From: Centropus unirufus
Taxonomy: Eukaryota; Chordata; Aves; Cuculiformes; Centropidae
Assembly: GCA_013397695.1 (NCBI GenBank)
Contig: VYZI01000674.1
Coordinates: forward strand, 1-64,000
Length of the DNA stretch: 64,000 nucleotides
Direction: 5' to 3'
Each line of letters begins with the position of its first letter. Position 1 is the stretch's first letter. A model generated the notes under the pieces. It was not told the DNA's origin and did not search any database. It worked only from the letters and a program-made list of their open reading frames with translations. Position numbers and translations under genes: made by a program. Positions 47,135-60,833 of the stretch are shown in pieces.

Positions 47135-49715
47135 TGGCCTCTCCTATTATTCCACTATGAACTATGCATAAATCGTTGCACTAATCATGCCATCCACGTC
47201 CACCACTGGTCCCAGTGACGTGTCTGGAAATCTTCCCAGGAGATTAGAGGACAGAACCTTATCGTAAGAAGAAACGATCTGAATCCAGAAGAACTGTTTT
47301 TCTCTATTTTAAGTGTTCTATACACAAGCTATTTTGGGGCTAGCATATTCCTGTACAGATTCTGGAGTGGAAGCCATCTGGACTATAGGTGAGGCATTTA
47401 ATGTCTCTCCGGTTCTTCATCCCAGTTACCTGAGATTCCATTTCTGAGGCAGGTGCTGAGATAATAATTTTTGTTCACTTTTATTAAGTGAAAAAAGTGA
47501 AAGTGATTTAGCTGCAGAGGAGTAGTGGAAAAAAAAACAATCACACAAAGCAAGTTTGATTCCCAGCTTCATAGGCTCTCAAGGCTGGGAAGACAAGTAC
47601 TGCAGCATGAGTCCTTGCCTGGTAAAGCTCTGCTAGAAACTTTCCAGCCTGCCCTTCCTTGAGACTTTGTTGAGCCTGTGGGATTCATTCTCCTCCCTCT
47701 CCTCAGCCTTCTTGCTCAGAAAGTGCCCGGGCTAAATATTTTTTTCCTCTGTCCTGTCTCTTGCCACCTTTCAAGCTGCTATTGCTTTACTGCTAATAGT
47801 CATTTATAGGCTCTGACCATAGTTTTGCCAAGATAACTCTTTTTCTATATCCCATAAATTTGGCTTTGCTTCCCTCCTCATCAGAATTTGATCCCAGTAT
47901 ATTAGCAGCTCTACAAGTGGTTTTCTGGCTTTGCAACCTTTGAGTGAAAGTCCGAAAGCCAATGTGCATTAGCTTGTGCCATGCATTTGCGCACCATACT
48001 CAGTACAACCCTCAAGTAGCAGACTTCCTGATACCCACCATGGCAGTACTCTGTCTGGGATCACACAGAACAGAGGTGGGAACTGAATCCAGGTGAACTT
48101 TCAGTCAATGTTTCAGACACTGGATTATTCTTCCCTCACCACTAGTGCCTGCTATCGCTAGTTACTGCCTTCTGTAAAGGTTTTTGCACCTACCAGTGAC
48201 CTGCAGACCTACTTGTTTGGACTCTTCAGGTCCCATTGCAGCTTATGTTGCAGCTCGCATCTGGTGGCCTTAAGCTGAGTAAAATTTGCAACCCTAGTTT
48301 GACCTCTTCCCCCAGGGTTGGATGGGAGAAGCAAAGAAAATTTGTTGCCATCAGAGATCAGGCTCTGCCCAAGTGTCAGGATAAACGAAACATGGTTCGA
48401 ATCTGCTGCTCTGAAACTGTCCTTCAAGGGCACCATGGCCAAGTCGCTTCTTGGGATGGAGAAAATTTCTGTTTATGCCTCTGAGCTCTCCAGGATGAGG
48501 AGCTGGATATCCTTTCGAACCTGAAGAGCACAATGGTGCCCTGATCTCTCATTGCTTCTGCCATATAAATAATAAATTGGCAGCATGGGGGAAGATAAGG
48601 CAGCTGCTGCATGGGTTGTTCTTCTGCTGTAGATAAATAAAGGGCTCCAGTCTCCAGAACTGTAAGTCTGGCACCTTTCAACAGCAGGAAGTGAATGACT
48701 GTTGCAGAGGGAAGAAATGAATAAATAAACATCAAACAGATGACTTTTTCATGGATGCTCACTCTTCTCAGGCATGGGCAGCATGTGCCCACAGCTCTGC
48801 ATGTGGGAGGCATGGGAAGTTGGCAGTTCTTTTATACATTTTACATTTGTTCTGTTCTGCCCGAGTGCCTAATTATTTTTTTTTTTCCTAAGAAGAAATT
48901 GGCTGGGGGAAACTGGAGGTTAAGAGCTGCAAAAGAGGCAATTTTTTAAGCTTTGTCAGTTTTTGCTGCTTAATCAACTGGACATTGTCCCTTTCAATAA
49001 AAGATCCTGAATTCTCAGTGAGAGGGTTGAAAGGTACCATGAACTCCCCATGCATTTACCATATGGTATAAATCTCCCCCACAGCAAATAGCAGAGTGTG
49101 CAGCACAGCTTGGGATGCTATTGGGAAGTCTGGCTACTGATCCCATGATGGGAGGCCAAATTGTGGCTTGGCAGGGTCTGTTACAGCCCAATCTAATGGG
49201 ATATTGTGCAGCTCCCCAGGGAACAGGTTGGGTGATCACACTGACCCTTCAAGTGGATATGGAGCAGAAGGCTTAACATTTTCCTTGGGACCAGTAATGA
49301 TGATTATAGATTAGACCCAGCTATGGCTCCATGGCCTCCTCTGCCTCAAGCCTTTGGCTCAGTTTGCTCAGACCCCATCAGAAACCCCTCTCCATTCTTG
49401 TTCTTCACTCCTCTCTGCCAGAAGGGGAACCCTGTCTCCTGCCTTCTGCTACCAGCAGTGCAGCAGGCTCTGCTGAGGCTGGACCCTGCTCTGCAGCCCA
49501 GAGACTGTCTCGGTGCAGACTGCCTCCAAGGACCTTCCATGGCCACAGGGTGGTTGCTTTGCAAGTGCCTGCTGGATTGTGGAGAAAGACCCTAAATGGA
49601 GGTGTGGGGAGATGGGAAGCTGAGGGATGCTGTGTTAGTGCTGGGAGGGCAATGTTGAGATGGTGATGAGGGCCGGGGTTGAGGGTGCTGAGGGAGCAAG
49701 TAGGGCAGCACTTAC

Positions 49716-49877
49716 CACCATGCGGTTGAGGGACACCCAGCAGTCATCGGGGAAGTCCTGCAGCATTGGCACAAGGAACTGGAGGCAGCCATCCCAGTGA
49801 CACAGCAGCAACATCATCCCAATCAGGTTCACAATCCGCACCACTGCACTGGCCAGATCGTAGGTCATGTGGAAGAT
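49716..49877 (-). CDS. HCN4: HCN4 exon 3, S5 and outer pore
   Basis: The 162-nt exon (54 codons, phase 0 at both ends) lies between the acceptor GGCCCCTACAG and the ideal donor ATGGTG|GTAAGT. It encodes the end of the S4-S5 linker and S5 (IFHMTYDLASAVVRIVNLIG, then MMLLLCHWDGCLQFLVPML) and the turret QDFPDDCWVSLNRMV. The last residues LNR differ from mammalian HCN4 (INN) at a loop that varies among paralogues. The matching upstream exon (S1-S4) is absent from the window. This is the most 5' HCN4 exon present. Confidence 0.98.
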
Positions 49878-51594
49878 CTGTAGGGGCCAACAGGGATCAG
49901 ATGAGATGGAAGCTCCCCAAACAACCAACCCTCCAAAATTAGATGCAGTGTCAGGGTCAAGAACCTTGCTAAAGTAACAGAAAAGGTTGTACCAGCTCAG
50001 CTCCAGTTGGTCAGAGTATGCAAGCAGGACCAGCTGAAAAAGAGATTAAAAACACAAGATACAAAATCATAACCCTTCACCCCTTTTGCCCTTTTATTTT
50101 ACTTCCTCATTTACACTGAGAGCTCATTTTATAAAATAAGTTGGTTGCAAATATTTCTGGAGTACCAGCCACTCCTTAGAAACTATCATTCCATCTTTTC
50201 AACAGCAATGCCCTTCTTTGATTTCTGCTCTTGCTGAATATCTGCTTTGCACTGACCCATGGTGAAAGCTGCCTTTGTATGGAATGTCAGATGCAGTCCC
50301 TGCGAGTATCAAAGACAAGAAAGAATGGACTCAAACTCAGCAGATGCTGCTGAAAGAAAATCTGTTTCCACTGTTTTCTCGCATTTCTTGTATTCTGCTG
50401 CTGTGTCACTTCCAGGCTTACATGAAGGTGTGTAAGGAAAAGAGAAACATGTCACAGCTGTATAGCAGTTTTCAGCAAGGAAGCCGAGAAAACTGTAAAG
50501 TGGAAACTGCAACTACATCTCTGCAGTCAGTTCTCTAATGCCAGGGGAGGCTGTGGCCATGTTGTCTGTGGTACCAGCCACAAGCAGAACACAATGAGAA
50601 ATCCAGGTGTCCCATAACCAAAGCTGCATATGTGGTCAGGACTTACCTGATGGACCCCGTTTTTTTCCTCTGGATGGTGTTTAGTGGAGACATTAGGGGT
50701 GAATGGCTCTCCTGTGCCCAGCTTTGGGATGACAGCCTGACCTGCCAGGTCAGGCCCTGCCAGTAACTGCTATCCTGAAGTACGTATCCGCCCATGGTGT
50801 GGGTTTCCCTGCCTTACAACATGGCACAGTGAGGAGAGGGTCTCTGGAGAGTGTAGCTTGCCCTATGTGGTTCCGCACAAAGCCCACTTCATGGCCTCTT
50901 TTGCCATTAACACATTTCATGAAAAGAAACCTTCAGCCAGTCAGTGGGCAATGGTTCAGATCCAGTAAGGACCCATAGCCCTCATAGGGTGCCGGCTTCC
51001 AGCTAAAGAAGCCTACTGCATCAAAGGGATCCGATTCAGCCTTGAGGCTCCTACTGAACACCCAGAGTGGCCCAATCTGTACAATCCTAGCCACATCCAG
51101 AGTAGAGGAAGATAATGCTGGGGGTCATACTGATCAACACAGCAGCTGGCTTGATGTAGCTTCCCCTTAGGTTCTCTTCTGTACTGTGGAATTTGATGGT
51201 TACAAACAGGCTGCTGTGGGCAGGAACAGCATCGTCTATGAAACTGGCTTGCTGGGATGCAAAGAATGTTCCTGTCATGAGGGCTGTCCTCTCACTCCAA
51301 CATCATCCTGGAAACAGAGACTCTGAGCACATCTGACTTCCTCTCCCATGTGGATGAGGCAACACCACAGCAACTTGTGGGATGGAGGTCATGTCCCAGC
51401 TCTGTCAAAGTATGTATTGGGAGTGAGGCCCCTTACAAAGACTTGATAAAAATCTGGGCCTGCAAGGACCTGACAAAGATCATAGCCTGCCACAGACTTG
51501 AGAAACACTGGACTGCCCAAAGACACTTGATTACCTCATTCAGGTTTCAAGGAGGAGTAGAGGGAGATATTCTGTCACTGCACAGAACACTATG

Positions 51595-51795
51595 GTCAGT
51601 GATGGAATGACTGAAATCATTGCCCAGGGAGGCTGTGGATGCGGATTCCCTTGAGGTGTCCAAGGCCAGGTTGGATGGAGCCTTGAGCATCCTGGTCTAA
51701 TGGAAGGTGTCCCTGAACATGGCTTGTGGGGCAGGGGACAGAACTCAATGAACTTTGAGGTCCCTTCCAACGCAAACCATTCTATAATTCTATGA
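51595..51795 (+). mobile_element. CR1 LINE 3' fragment
   Basis: It is sense-oriented CR1 3' UTR. The typical phrases GCCCAGGGAGGCTGTGGATG, AAGGCCAGGTTGGATGGAG and GAGGTCCCTTCCAACGCAAA appear in order, and it ends ATTCTATAATTCTATGA. It is about 200 bases long and 5'-truncated. The left edge is approximate. Confidence 0.9.
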
Positions 51796-54700
51796 AATCC
51801 AGAATCCTGCTCCACGCACCACTGGGGCTGGGAAGGAGGTAGAAAACTGCTGCCAGGCCCACAGTCCTGGAAAAGGTGGCCCCCAAGCCCATTAGAACTG
51901 ACCACAGATCAGACTTGACTGGCTATAAAACAGACTGCTGGAGAGCCCCTTTGAGTGGTTCTCCTTGGAGCAACAGGCTGTGACTGGAAAACTCTAACCT
52001 TGGGATTGGGACATAACCCAAGGTAACTTCCCAGGACTGAGCGCCCTCACTTTCCAGTGAGTGGTTATTTCCTCTGGATATAGCCTTGAGTGAGCCCTCC
52101 CTACTTTGGGTGAGTGTTTCTATCTTCTGGGTACCCCTGAGAGAGAAGTTTCCTTTCATAAGTGAGTGAGCACATTTTGGGATTTTCCTTCTAGAGGTTT
52201 GTTTGTGAAACTTAGGAATTCTCATGACAGTAGTGTGGTAATATCTGACATCCAAACTTGTGATTTACTTTGTTTGTTGGAGTTTTAAGTAATTTTGGTC
52301 AGAATGAATCTCCATTTTGTTTTACTGTTTAATTGGTTTTTTGGATGCCTCTCTGACAATGTGTTCTGCCTAAGAGCCAATGCTGCAGTAATGTTAATCA
52401 CTGCTCCCCACACATGGTCTTGCACTTTTTGGGACAGGAGGAGCGAAATATTTGGACATCTGTGTGTGAATGAAGCGGAGAGACTCACTGCTGTCAGCTG
52501 CCATGGCTGGGCCTTCTCAGGAGGCCTCCCCATGGTTTGAAGGCACAAACAACCTTGCTGTTTTACAGTCCAGCCCACAATCTGGTGACATAATGTCCCA
52601 GTTGAATTTAATGGAAGGGAAAAAAAAAAGCAGAACAATGTGAGGAACAAAGAAGACTGTTGTGAATCAGATGAGGCTGCATGTCCCATCTCTATTCCTG
52701 CATTTCCAGCCTGACCTGGAGCATGGTCCTTCCTTCCTGCTCTATCCTAACACTGCTACATCAGCTTGAAGTTTCCAGCAGAGAAGCCCCTCCTGCTGCC
52801 TCAGTCTTGGACTGCCCCACAGCCCTGCCACAGCCCTTCCACTCTGGCCCACAGCCTCTCGGCTCTGCCACCTGCAGAAGTCCCCCTCCACAGCTCTGTT
52901 TTAATAAACCCCTCGGTCCTGCTGCCCCAGCCTTGTGTGGTCATTATCTTCTGACCTACCACTACACCTCTTCTCTTCTTAGGGGGCCTCCCAAGGTTTT
53001 TGTAAAACTGACCTCTGAGTAGCCATGCAGAGAACACAGCAACACCCACCCAAACTCACCATTTCCCTAGAGACATGGTAGGATCAACTCAGTTTTTCAG
53101 ATGTAAAATGAACCTGTAAACAAGACTTTCTTACAGGGCACCAGGTGGGGGGGGCAAAAGGCACAGGCACATTGACACGGGCTGATATAAGAGAGTTTTC
53201 CATGTTATTAACACAAATTGTCAGTGTGGTGACTGAAATGCAGGGGGGAGCACACCTGGTGTTGAGTGTTGAACCCCTCCGGAGCACTGCCTGGGCTCCA
53301 GAAAGCTTCAGTGCAGGAAGACGGGCATGCAGTGAGGTGACCATGCCAACGGGGAATCACCTCTAGATGTCTACAGAGGAAGATGACTGTCATGGACATA
53401 TCTAAAGCAGGGGATAGGCTGCAGACATTGCTGCTCTGACAAGGGTGATCCTTCTCCTTCCAGCCACTCAGGGCAGTGTGTACGTGCCCTACTCACCTAA
53501 ACCAGGGATTGGCCTTTTATGATCCTGTAGTGAGTCAGTTCAAGCAGCTAAAAAGGCAGAAATCTTTTGTTATAAAACAAAGGAATCCTGGTTTGTCACT
53601 TTAGCTGCCTACATTGGCTCACCACTTTGCTGTCAGAGGTAGCCATGCAATCTGAATGCCGGTTTCCCCAGCAGACATTACCACTGCCTCACCTAGTCAG
53701 GATGCCAAGAGGTCATACACATTGAGAGATACTGACATGCTCAATCCAAACTGGGAAGGAGCTACAGAGAATGCTAGAAACCAGAACAATGAATTATATG
53801 GATAACTGTTTCTAAACCCCATTATTCATGCTGTGCCCAAGATGCAGCTGGAGTCCACCACGTCCCTTAGTGTGAGAAAGGCTATTCCAGTGGTATTTCT
53901 GGACTGAAATGAAGAAAATATCCCAAATGCAGCATGAAAGGCTGTTCCAGGAAATCTGACTCTCAATGCTATCTCAATAGGCTAGAATGAAAGCTGTGCA
54001 CATAATTAATAATATTTCCTACTGATTTCATCTTCTTTTTTTCCCATTGCAGAGATGATCATTCTCAGGTAGGTAACCCAAAGTGAATCCAGCCTGTCTG
54101 AGTGAAAGCCATGGGCTACGCTTTTAATGAAGCCAGAGCAGCAGTTTGCAGGTGGATCACTGAATGGATCTTTTGTATCACCAGGGTTTTACTGTGCTAA
54201 TGACTTTTTCTCACCCATTTATGCATGGTTTTCAAAGGACTTCAGCTCTCCTGTAATCCTGGGAACTCCACCCAGGGACAAGGAGAAACCCTGTCAGATT
54301 TAGGAAGTGTCTTTCTTCCTTTCATTAATTCAAAGCAGAGAGCGAAAAGCCTGAGGGAACGGATGGTTCAGGGGAAAGATGAATGGATATGGGCTTCTTA
54401 TATGATGACTGGGATCTATTCTAGTCAGGCTAGGGCAGCAAGCCTTCATCCCTTGGTGCACCTCTGAGGAACAGGCATAAATGAGTGTTTGCTTTTACTG
54501 TTAGGCCCTGCTGCCTCCTCTTGCACACTAATAACTCACATGTTTGCTGGCAGCTCGGAAATGGCAGCTCTGTGCAGAGCCTGTGTACATCTTGACTCAT
54601 GGTTCTTCCTTCACTGCTGGGTCATCACCCATCATTAACCCCCCCATAGGCACAGCACGCTGAAGTACAAAGGGGAGGAGAGTCCTGCCTCTGCATTAAC

Positions 54701-57700
54701 ACTGGGATGAGTCTATCCTTGGAGTTCAGGGATGTTCTCACCACAGAATTCACTCAGTCAGGCCAGGAGCTTAGTGGCCATTTGGGATCGCCCTCTAATG
54801 CCCAGCACCAACTGGGGGGAAGGACCACACAGAGCTGTGTGGTCCCAAACTTCCCACAAAGGTAGGGAAAATACCTGCTTTATGCAAGGGAGAATTCAGC
54901 TTACCAACTTTGGACGTTGAGATCTGGACTGTGTCATTAGAGTCACTAAATGGAAACACACTCAAAGGGTGACACATCTGATCTGTTGCACTTGTTTACC
55001 TGAGAGGATATGCTGAGATTCAGGAATTCCTGTCTACCTCCACTGCCCATAAATTAAGTCTAGATAATGAACTGCAACTGTAAATGTCTGAACTGCAGAT
55101 GAGACAATTTCAATATCAGTCTTGCGAGCTTCCAGCTCATGCCCACTCCTTGGAATACACTTGCATCTGCATGCAAGAACAAAATAGGGAATACTTGCTC
55201 TACAGCACACAGGAATAGCTGTGAAGGGGTGTGAAGGAACACCTTTCACTGAGAAGCAGCTCCTACTGTAAAGGAGTGCTTGCGTCACAGGGAATACAAA
55301 CTCCAGTAGTGTGCTGGAGTGTCTAGGCTGGTGCTGCAGTGCCCTAGTCCAGCATACAGCTCACCAGGGAGAGGTGGGGAGGAAGCACTCTAGAAGAGTT
55401 GATCCATGAGCGTGCATGGTAATTGGAACTTCTCTGGTTTTCATCATTAACACTTAGGGCATTCTGTTGTAACACAATCCAGGCTGGGCCCCAGAGCATC
55501 ACATCTCCAGCTCCAGGAACTGCGTGTGCTTTCCAGCTTTTTGTTGCCTGTGATTTGGAAAAGGGGAATGAGGAGGAGGAGAAGGACAAAGCACAAATTC
55601 ATGCTTAAAAGCACCTCTTTCCAAGGGAATTCTCTGATAGAGCAAATATTTCTGTTTCTTGATAGTCCAAAACAAGATGTGGCTCTGTTTCTCTACACAA
55701 AAGACACCTTGGAATGCTTTCTGAAAGGACAGCTTGGGAAAGTGAGAGGACCAAAATATTCCTCAATAAAGTCATCTTGAGTTATATAAGAGTTCCATCT
55801 TGGAAATCCCACTTACATGAACAAGCTATCAAGATCCTATCAGTATGAATTTGAACTCCTGTCAGCCCCAAATGCCGCTGTATAGCACTCCTCAACTAAC
55901 TCTGTACTGCAGCAGGATTCCTCTCATCTGCACTCTTGAGCTGGAAGAAATCAAGGACACCTTGGAGAAGTGGGGGCCTGGCTCTGGCAGTGAAACAAGG
56001 GCTCTGACTGGAGTCAAAGTTGTACATTTAATTAGGCGTGATGTGTTATGTTGGCACACGGCTCAGTGTGGCTTTCCAAACCAACAGGCCACCAGGGTTT
56101 CTCAGATCCTTGAGAGCAATGCTGCATCGCTGACTCTGTCTGTAATGCCATAGAAGCTGGACTGCTCCAAGGGGACTGAGATCTCACCATGAGGATGCTG
56201 TGGGAGCACTGCGCTGGGAGGCAGCTCTCCATTAGCCCTGCCAGCTCCAGCAAAGCCTCCATCTCTGTGTTCTGCTCCCCAGTGCTTTGAGCTCTGCAGG
56301 CTGGGGTGAGATCACACATCTCTTTGGGCCTTGCATGTACTGGAGGCGCTATGCTTGGAACACATGGGCTTCCCTCAGGGTCTGAGGACAACAACACAGA
56401 GGCATAGTAATGATTCTACTTGGAGCCAGCATGGCTGAGCTGGAGCTAAACACCCTGCCAGAGAGAGCTAACAGCATCCATGCTTGCTCAGCTGAACACT
56501 GGCTCTGCACAGAACTGACTGCATCCACAAGGTTTAGAAACAGATTCTGCACCACAGGAAAGCAGTGAAACTGCATGTTGCCCTTCACTACCTCTACAAA
56601 CAACCTAGCAGTATTCTTGTAGCACTGCATCCAAACTAAGGAAGCCTGCTGGTCCCGAGCCAGTGCTGGTGTCTGCAACGACACTATGGTTAACAGACAA
56701 CTGAGATAAAACCCCTAAGGATAATCAAGTAGCTGTGACACTGCTCTGACTTAATAGAAAGCAAAGAATTTCTTCTTAATTTATGTCTTTAAAAAATACA
56801 AAGCTCTTAAAAGGAAATACAAATCTCAAAAGATACAAACTGGTATGACAGGTCATTCTGAGTGCTCCAGTGTCAGAGTTAAGGCTGTTCTGCTGTTAGG
56901 AAATACAGGTTTAGTCACATTTAAGAAGAGCATTTTTGGACTGCGAGGGAGAAAGTTGAAATGCCTTTCACTCTTCCTTTCTTTACTTGGCTTTTGTAGA
57001 TAACCTAGGTACAGATATATTTTTCTCACACAGGCATTAGCTGCCTTTTCAAACCTAAGTGTTAATCCCTCGATATACTAGGTTAGGTGGTTGCTGTGAA
57101 GACCTTTCCTAAGCCTAAAATACCACCAGGCAGATTACTATGGGGTGGCTGTGCCACGGTCCTGCAGCACCAGCTACAACGTCCCTGGACCTCACCTATC
57201 TCATCACTGACAGGGCCTCATCCTACTCCGTTATAACAACTGACTGGACTTATTCATTCTGGTCAACATGCAAACTAAAGGCAGCTCACTGAAAAAAACC
57301 TATTTTTTCAGAGGTCACTACCACAAATCAGTGCCAATTCTTGAGGTGAGGGAAAAATGCCACCTTTTCCACACTCAGCAACAGTCTTGCCCAATGCTAC
57401 CCATGTAAGACGGGAAGGCCTTTGGAACCTGGTTGTGAAGACCCATCCTGCAAGGCTGAAGTGAGGACAGCAAACGACACGCAAAACTTGCAGGATAGGC
57501 TTCTCCCAGGAAAAAAAAATCCTCTCCAGGCACACACAGCATTACATACATTAGAACAGTAATGCATGGAAGCTGTGGGCATACAAAAGGTGCACACAGA
57601 GCTAAAATGCCCAAGCCATTCAGACACTGTGAGGACCCACAAGAAATCAGAGTTGAGAGAGAAAGGGCAGCTCCCCAAGAAATCCAGCCTGTTGAACAAG

Positions 57701-59930
57701 CCTACACCACTGGGAAACACAATGTTTTGGCAAAGCAAAACAGAAGAGCTCAGCTGCTCTTTTCCCTCTCCTGATGCTGCTATGGGAAGTGCATCATCAA
57801 TCCTTTAACTTGTTCCTTCCTCACCCTCCTCAACTTTTTATTTATTGCTCCGGTGATGTAATTTTGTGCCAAAACATAAGCTAATTTTACTCCAAAAGGT
57901 TTGCTGTCTCAAGTTGCTCACCAGGACACACTTTGGTTCTTTTGGAAGAATGGACAAAATGCTCCTCTCGTCACAAAACATACAAAGATATGAACTCCAA
58001 AATTCTGAGGTGACTGCTGCTCAGGCTGGGTGGCTGAGAAGGAGCTTAGCTAAGGAAGAAAAATTGAGGAAAGGACCACAGTTGAGCTTATTTACAGCCT
58101 CACAATGTACTGGGAAGCAGAAGTCCCTTATGATGGGTCAGCATTGGGGCAGATCACTTTGGGCTGTGCTACTGAAAATGTCCTTGGCAAAACAGAGCCA
58201 TGGTATAAGAAGGAGGGAGCCACGGGATCCAGATTGTATTAGGACAATGCTGAAAGCATCAGCCAGCATGGAGCAGATGGACTGGAGATGGGAAATCATC
58301 TGTGGTGCACAGATACATCTGCAAGTAGTGTGCAGATTCAGGGACATGCTCGACGGTTGGAAATGGTCTGGGATTTGGGTTTGCCTGCTCTTTGTTGTGC
58401 CAGCAAGTAAAACTATAGCCCAGAAGATCAAGTTTCAGATGAAGGCTGGAGTTTGAAGCTGATTTTCTTTTTATGCTTGCTTTGCACCAAATGACATAAT
58501 CAATGTCAGCAGAGTTGCTGATGCTGCCTTGAGTCAGTGCGAGAGGAGAATCAGGTCTGTGATTCATTAGGTTTAACACTCAGAGGGGAAGACATTGAGG
58601 AGTGTGCTTGGCTCAGAGCTGCTTGGAATAGCGCATTTGAGGGACGGGCACGGAGTGCCAGGTGTTAAGAGAGATGTCTAAGTAGATTTTACATTTAAAA
58701 TATAATAATCCTTTGTGCTGCTGTGGCAGTTTTCATCTGAAGGTCTCAAGGGGGTTGACTGCCATTAATCTGGTGTATTTCAGTATCTCCACTGAATGTT
58801 TGATCTCCATCATTCTTAGATGGGCAAAGTGAGGCATAAAAAGGGAAAAGCTATTTGCCAGAGGCTGCGCAGAAAGCTGAAAGTAAAGTTTTGAGCCAAA
58901 TCCTGGGATATCAGCTTTGATCTTTGCTCTAAACAATGTCCAGGTGTCATGGCAACTGCCTAGAGCCCACAGAGGCACTCTTCACATTCAGAAACGGCCA
59001 CCTCAGCACCAAGAAAAGCCAGAGCAGGTCTGGTAGAAGTGGTCTTGCAGCAGCCTGGTGCTGATAAAGCTCTGTAAGGACTTGATGCAAGCCTGCAAGC
59101 TTTGACCTCCTGAGATGATTTAACTCTTCCCGGCAACTTGCTTGTGGCTTTTGGAAGTTCTGCAGGTGGATACTGAGGGGCCACAGACAGCGAACAGCAG
59201 AAAGCCCTTGCAAAAGTGAAAGCAAAGAAAAGGAAAAGGAAGCATTTTCTTGCCTTCTCCCTCAGAGACTTGTGTCTGCTAGAAAATATTTACAGCAGAG
59301 AAAGGTGAAATAGCAGGACTAATTAGCGCTGAGATAGCTGGCATAAATGGCATCTGTTTATAGATCTATATAAGCCCCAAAGATCCTGCTGCGACCATGT
59401 GTTTTGGCTCTTGCACTCTGGGAGTTGCTGTTACCATGACAACAGCCCCTTCCCTCCCTATGCCACCATTCCCAGCCTAGACTTTAATCTACATCATTTT
59501 AAGAACTTTTGTCACCATGGCAATGTGACACAGACTTTTAAAAAAATTTCTAGCAAACTCAAAGGACTATCTTCCATGGTTTGCTTTAAACCTCCAGGAA
59601 AAAACATTTAGGGCTGGATCCTGCCTCCATGGAAGCACGCTGTGAGCTGCCCAGGGACACCAGCTAGCAGATACAGGAGCTGCACCCTGCCTGTAGTTTT
59701 GGATGACAATGGCAGTTTTACCTCCCAGGGAATGTGTCCCAGAGCATCAACGCCACTGCTGGGGCCAGAGCCTTTCCAGGAAGCTCTGTGACTTTGGAGG
59801 ATGCACTGATTTGCTTTTTAGTGAGGCTTACGCTCTTATACAGCCTCGCTTTTTGAACACCTCCAGGCATGGAGACCCCCCCACTGCCCTGGGCAGCTGG
59901 TTCCAATGCTTGGCAACTCTTTCAGTGAAG

Positions 59931-59958
59931 TAATTTTTTCTAATATTAGAAAAAATTA
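59931..59958. repeat. Perfect 28-bp palindrome
   Basis: The 28 bases are their own reverse complement (half-site TAATTTTTTCTAAT). Immediately to the right, AATCTAAACCTCC is duplicated in tandem (59958-59970 and 59971-59983). In an ordinary CR1 copy this place reads roughly AATTTTTTCCTAATATCC followed by a single copy of that segment. Confidence 0.95.
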
Positions 59959-60105
59959 ATCTAAACCTCCAATCTAAACCTCCTCTGGTGCAACTTGAGG
60001 CCATTCCCTCTTATTGTATTATTTGTTACTTGGGAGAAGAGACCAGAACCCACCTCACCACAACCTCCTCTCAGGGATCTGCAGAAAGCAATGAGGTCTC
60101 CCCTC

Positions 60106-60140
60106 AGCCTCCTCTTCTCCAGAGTAGAGAAGAGGAGGCT
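60106..60140. repeat. Perfect 14-bp inverted repeat with 7-nt loop
   Basis: The arm AGCCTCCTCTTCTC (60106-60119) and its exact reverse complement (60127-60140) flank the loop CAGAGTA. The right arm replaces the sequence normally found in this part of CR1. Confidence 0.95.
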
Positions 60141-60833
60141 TCTCCTCAGCCGCTCACAGAACCCCTGGGCTCTAGACCCTTTCCCAGCTTCATTCCTCTT
60201 CTCCAGACATGCTCCATCCCCTCAATGTCTTTCTTGTATTGAGGGGCCCAAAACTGAACCCAAGATTCGAGGTGTGGCCTCAGCACTGCCAAGTACAGGG
60301 GGATGATCCCTATCCTACTCCTGCTGGCCACAGCATGGCTGACCCAAGCCAGGATGCTGTTGGCCTTCTTGGCCACCTGGGCACTCTGCTGGCTCATCCT
60401 CACCCACTGTTGATCAACACCCTCATCTCATGATGTGGTTAAATGTTTTTGGAAAAAGAAAAAAAAAAAACAAAAACCAAACCAGCTCCTGAGTTGTAAG
60501 TAGGTTAGGTGTCTTGCTCGCAGTGGAAATTTATATATCTTACCTGCTTAGGTTTGGCTTTTTTTTATATAAAATCTCTCCCGGTTCTTATCTGCATCTT
60601 TGGGAATTGTAGTTCTTCTGAGAGGCAAGCAATGAATCATTGCTGGAAATAGGTCACAGGTTTTTTTGGAAATTTAAGAATGACTGCAGTCATCGGGCAA
60701 AAGGTCTGTCTAGCTCAGTAGCTATACATAGATATGCCTGGGGAAAGAAATATCTGGGAAACTGAGGGGAAAGGAAGCATCCGTATCTGAGGAGGAGATG
60801 AGAAACATAACCATTTTGAAACTGGGGCTTGAG

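Larger units (their letters stand above)
41313..49715 (-). other. HCN4: HCN4 intron 3 (about 8.4 kb)
   Basis: It runs from the donor ATGGTG|GTAAGT to the acceptor CTCTTTAG. It contains an A/C-only low-complexity block (41489-41630), an ACT-rich stretch near 45857-45903 and a 22-bp direct repeat at 47069-47134. The 178-codon minus-strand frame at 43375-43911 has no recognisable domain and is taken as chance. Confidence 0.88.
59850..60430 (-). mobile_element. CR1 LINE fragment with end of ORF2
   Basis: The minus strand from about 60403 encodes a decayed piece of the CR1 ORF2 C-terminus, with RPHLESWVQFWAPQYKKDIE recognisable. The 3' UTR follows to about 59850. The plus strand shows the reverse-complement hallmarks (GAGGGGCCCAAAACTGAACC, TTGGCCTTCTTGGCCACCTG, AGGTCTCCCCTCAGCCTCCT). 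Two perfect palindromes have arisen inside it. The canonical CR1 3' end is missing, so the left edge is uncertain. It encodes no functional protein. Confidence 0.9.

Noticed and set aside
57866..58456. 196-codon plus-strand open frame in intron 2
   Set aside because: It has no domain, no clear splice signals at its edges and no supporting neighbour. It is the longest chance frame in the window, so worth only a conservation check.
60146..60403. Minus-strand open frame with reverse-transcriptase-like C-terminus
   Set aside because: It is a decayed remnant of CR1 ORF2, listed as a mobile element and not as a gene.
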